A stretch of DNA of 64,000 bases, from assembly GCF_003703975.1 (NCBI RefSeq), contig NZ_QTJY01000002.1, positions 496,001 through 560,000 on the forward strand. Reading direction: 5' to 3'. The position numbers were made by a program, and so were the translations under genes. Of the stretch, positions 61,743 through 64,000 are shown piece by piece (positions within the stretch are counted from its first letter, which is position 1; every line of letters begins with the position of its first letter). The DNA comes from Larkinella soli (GTDB taxonomy: Bacteria > Bacteroidota > Bacteroidia > Cytophagales > Spirosomataceae). The notes under the pieces were generated by a model that did no database searches, had not been told where the DNA came from, and was given only the letters and a program-made list of their open reading frames with translations.

Positions 61743-62484
61743 GTTCGGAAACGATTTTGGTAGGTAGAAAAGGGAGAATGCGGGGGGTGGTTTTCCGGTA
61801 AAGCAGGTATTCCTCGTCGAACTGCCGGATCAGGTCTTTTTCTTCGTAATGCATACCGATGAGGAGATAAACCGTCATGGCGAGGGCCAGAAAAACCTGC
61901 CCCAGCGTCAGGAAAGGCGTAAACCAGTGGATCATCAGCCAGCCGAGGTAGATCGGATGCCGGACCACCCTGTAGAGCAGGGGCGTCCGAAACTGCGGAG
62001 GATGGTCCGTCTCTCCCCGGCCATAATACCAGGCCTGCCGCAGCCCGAACAGGTCGAAATGGTCGATCAGGTAGGTGCTGAACAGACAAATTCCCCAGCC
62101 CAGGCCGTAAAGACCCGTCAGCAGCAGGCCCGACACCGTTCCGCGGAGGTCGTAAAGTTCCGGCGAAACCGGCCGCCATAAGCCGACCAGCGCCAGCAGC
62201 GAGAGCGAACTCAGCAGAACATAGGTACTGCGTTCGGTGGCCGAAGGAAACCGTCGGCGATACCATTGCTTGAACGTTTGTCTGGCCATGCCGCTATGCT
62301 GAAGCCCGAACAGGACCACCAGCAGCAGATCGGTGCCCAGGGCCGCCGGAATCGAAACCGGCTCTCCGGACTGGATGGTCCGGGGCAGCGGCATACCGCC
62401 CAGAAACCCGCAATAGACGACCGTGGCTCCCAGCCCGACGCCGTAACACAGGAGCGAATACAGCCAAATCATTCCCTTTTTCAT
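61723..62484 (-). CDS. Membrane methyltransferase, MddA/isoprenylcysteine-type
   Basis: 253 residues from the ATG at 62484 (MKKGMIWLYSLLCYGVGLG), with five or six membrane helices. Family patterns are FGLQHSGMARQTFKQWYRRR, RSTYVLLSSLSLLALVGLW, LIDHFDLFGLRQAWYYGRG, LYRVVRHPIYLGWLMIHW and GMHYEEKDLIRQFDEEYLLY. These match methanethiol S-methyltransferase (MddA), which makes dimethyl sulphide, more than other members. The next methyl acceptor could differ. It overlaps the SGNH hydrolase gene by 20 bases. Confidence 0.8.
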   Translation of the reverse strand: MKKGMIWLYSLLCYGVGLGATVVYCGFLGGMPLPRTIQSGEPVSIPAALGTDLLLVVLFGLQHSGMARQTFKQWYRRRFPSATERSTYVLLSSLSLLALVGLWRPVSPELYDLRGTVSGLLLTGLYGLGWGICLFSTYLIDHFDLFGLRQAWYYGRGETDHPPQFRTPLLYRVVRHPIYLGWLMIHWFTPFLTLGQVFLALAMTVYLLIGMHYEEKDLIRQFDEEYLLYRKTTPRILPFLPTKIVSEHEKTLG

Positions 62485-62622
62485 GGATGTGGTTATTGAT
62501 ACCGGCGGCAAAACTACCGGAGAGGGCTGGAAAGGGGCTTAGCCGAAAAGGATTCAAAATGAGCCGAACGGTATTTTCGGGCGATTTAGCAACCGGTAGA
62601 AAGGGATTGATTTGTAGCGGGT

Positions 62623-62630
62623 TATCTTTG
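62623..62630 (+). promoter_or_regulatory. Possible -7 box of the STAND ATPase gene
   Basis: TATCTTTG matches TAnnTTTG exactly and lies 25 bases before the ATG at 62656. No TTG box at 19-21 bases upstream was found. Confidence 0.4.
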
Positions 62631-62655
62631 CAGATACGTCCTTCCTCCCAAACTC

Positions 62656-64000
62656 ATGACGCTGATCGGTCGTACCGACGTTCTCTCCCGCATCCGGCAG
62701 ACGCTTGAAAAAAGTCGGGCCGGGGCGCTTCAGGTTCTGTTTGTGGCCGGCCCCTCCGGCATCGGCAAGTCGAGCCTGGTGCGGGAAACGGCGGCTCTGA
62801 ACCGGCCCCATTACACCGCCGAATACCATTATTTCGAATCGCTCGCTTTCCCCTATGCCCCGCTGATTCATGCCCTGCGGATGATCCGGTCGGATTTCGG
62901 CCCGCAGCTCCGGGACCTGCCCCTCCTGACTCACCTCGGCCTGCTGCTGCCTGAACTGAAAACCGGCCGCGTAACCGGTGATAAAAGCACCCTGGCCGAT
63001 GCCATTCGGGAGGCCTTCTCCGCCGTGGCGACCGAAAAACCCCTGCTGTTGGTGGTAGAGGACGCGCATTGGGCCGATACGGCCACGCTCGACATACTGC
63101 CGGCGCTGCTTGAAGGGCTGACGGCCTGCCCCGTCACGCTGGTGTTGACCTACCGCGACGATATGGTCCTGCGGGATCATCCGCTGGTCAGACTGCGGTC
63201 GCACCTGCGTCGGCAGCCGTTCTTCAGCGAAATCCGCCTGGGGCCGCTGACCCGGGAAGAAACCGCCCGGCTGATGGACGACCTCCTGCCCGAACCGCCC
63301 TCGGCCGCCCTGATCGATCTGATTTTCAACCAGACGCAGGGCCTGCCCTTCTTCGTCGGGGAACTGACCCGGGCGCTGCACCACAACGGCCTGCTGGCCC
63401 GGGAAGGAAAGGCACTGCATCTGAAAGAAAACCACCGCATCCCGATCCCGCAGACGATCCGCGACATGGTGGTGCTTCAGGTCGACGGCGTCTCGGAGAC
63501 GGCCCGGGAAACCCTTGATCTGGCGGCCCTGCTCGGTCCGGAGTTTCCGCTCGAACTGCTCAGCGAACTTTCCGCTGATGACTCCGCCATCGACGAACTG
63601 TTCAAAGCCGCCATTCTGGTGGAAAAAGACCCTGAAACCGGCTGTTTCACCCATGCGCTGGTACAGGAAGTGATCCGGCAGGATATTCTCTGGTCGAAGC
63701 GGAAGCTCCTGAACCGCCGGATCGCTGCGGCCCTCGACCGCCGGCAGGCTCCACCCGAACAGGTCGGTCAATTCTGGCTGGAAGCCGGGGAAAAAGACAA
63801 GGCCCGGCTGGCCTACGCCGAAGCATCGGCCGATTACTGCCGCCTGCACGCCCATGCCGATGCCGCCCGAACGGCCCACCGTGCCCTCGAAAACTGGCCG
63901 AAGGGCGAAGATGAACCCCGACGGCTGGGCCTGCTGGAACGGTTCGCGCAATGTTCGCGGATCAGCGGACGGGTGCATGATTCAGTGATGGCCCTGCGCG
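62656..64000 (+). CDS. STAND-type AAA ATPase (3' end outside window)
   Basis: 448 codons seen, starting MTLIGRTDVLSRIRQTLEKS. Walker A is VAGPSGIGKSSLV, Walker B is LLLVVEDAHWADTATL, and VLTYRDDMVL with LRRQPFFSEIRLGPLTREET follows in the style of LuxR/LAL-type regulator and adenylate cyclase-associated ATPases. After the ATPase and winged-helix part (about 1-340) helical TPR-like sequence begins. Full-length members often end with a DNA-binding, cyclase or kinase domain, which cannot be seen here. Confidence 0.85.
   Translation, partial: MTLIGRTDVLSRIRQTLEKSRAGALQVLFVAGPSGIGKSSLVRETAALNRPHYTAEYHYFESLAFPYAPLIHALRMIRSDFGPQLRDLPLLTHLGLLLPELKTGRVTGDKSTLADAIREAFSAVATEKPLLLVVEDAHWADTATLDILPALLEGLTACPVTLVLTYRDDMVLRDHPLVRLRSHLRRQPFFSEIRLGPLTREETARLMDDLLPEPPSAALIDLIFNQTQGLPFFVGELTRALHHNGLLAREGKALHLKENHRIPIPQTIRDMVVLQVDGVSETARETLDLAALLGPEFPLELLSELSADDSAIDELFKAAILVEKDPETGCFTHALVQEVIRQDILWSKRKLLNRRIAAALDRRQAPPEQVGQFWLEAGEKDKARLAYAEASADYCRLHAHADAARTAHRALENWPKGEDEPRRLGLLERFAQCSRISGRVHDSVMALR

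Overview
The window looks like a chromosomal stretch from a Bacteroidota bacterium of the order Cytophagales, most like Spirosomaceae (Spirosoma/Larkinella type). The evidence is SusC/SusD pairs, type IX secretion partners (PorP/SprF, a gliding-motility C-terminal domain), TAnnTTTG-type promoters, few Shine-Dalgarno sequences and moderately high GC. No rRNA, tRNA, CRISPR array, prophage or transposase gene was seen. The assignment is by protein and promoter style only.

Layout. 1-2742: end of an ABC exporter gene, a small membrane protein of the low-affinity iron permease family and a glycosyltransferase. 2769-15478 (minus strand): a type IX secretion/adhesin operon, read as giant adhesin, PorP, OmpA/PD40 protein, PorP. 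The adhesin is split by a frameshift at a run of eight C (coding strand). 15659-21409: a TolB-like/outer-membrane-barrel protein, an FAD oxidoreductase, cytidylate kinase and an acetyltransferase. 21468-25852: lutC, lutB and lutA for L-lactate oxidation, with a membrane protein/Xre regulator pair and a zeta-like kinase/small-protein pair lying between lutA and lutB.

25887-49127 is mainly one L-fucose utilisation region. An outer-membrane SusC/SusD pair (43111-46226), an alpha-L-fucosidase (GH29), a large esterase, a vanadium-haloperoxidase-like protein and a CRTAC1-type repeat protein would release and import fucose. A FucP-type permease, mutarotase, fucose dehydrogenase-like SDR, fuconolactonase, UxaA-type dehydratase, a second SDR and an FAH-family hydrolase form a non-phosphorylating route whose expected products are pyruvate and L-lactate. 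The neighbouring LutABC would then oxidise the lactate. This linkage is inferred from known pathways (Xanthomonas and Campylobacter fucose clusters) plus the gene content here.

49206-56867: adenine deaminase carrying an in-frame palindromic insertion, an ECF sigma factor, RarA, a membrane protein, an S9 peptidase, an antitoxin-like small protein and a MerR/TipAS regulator with a recognisable operator. 57094-64000: an acetyltransferase, a nitroreductase-like protein, an unusual alpha/beta-hydrolase/degenerate cyclase/AraC fusion, an SGNH hydrolase, an MddA-like membrane methyltransferase and the start of a STAND-type ATPase gene.

Points most worth a second look: the homopolymer frameshift in the adhesin, the palindromic element inside adenine deaminase, the hybrid fucose-to-lactate pathway (with an SDR lacking its catalytic lysine), and the hydrolase/pseudo-cyclase/AraC fusion.
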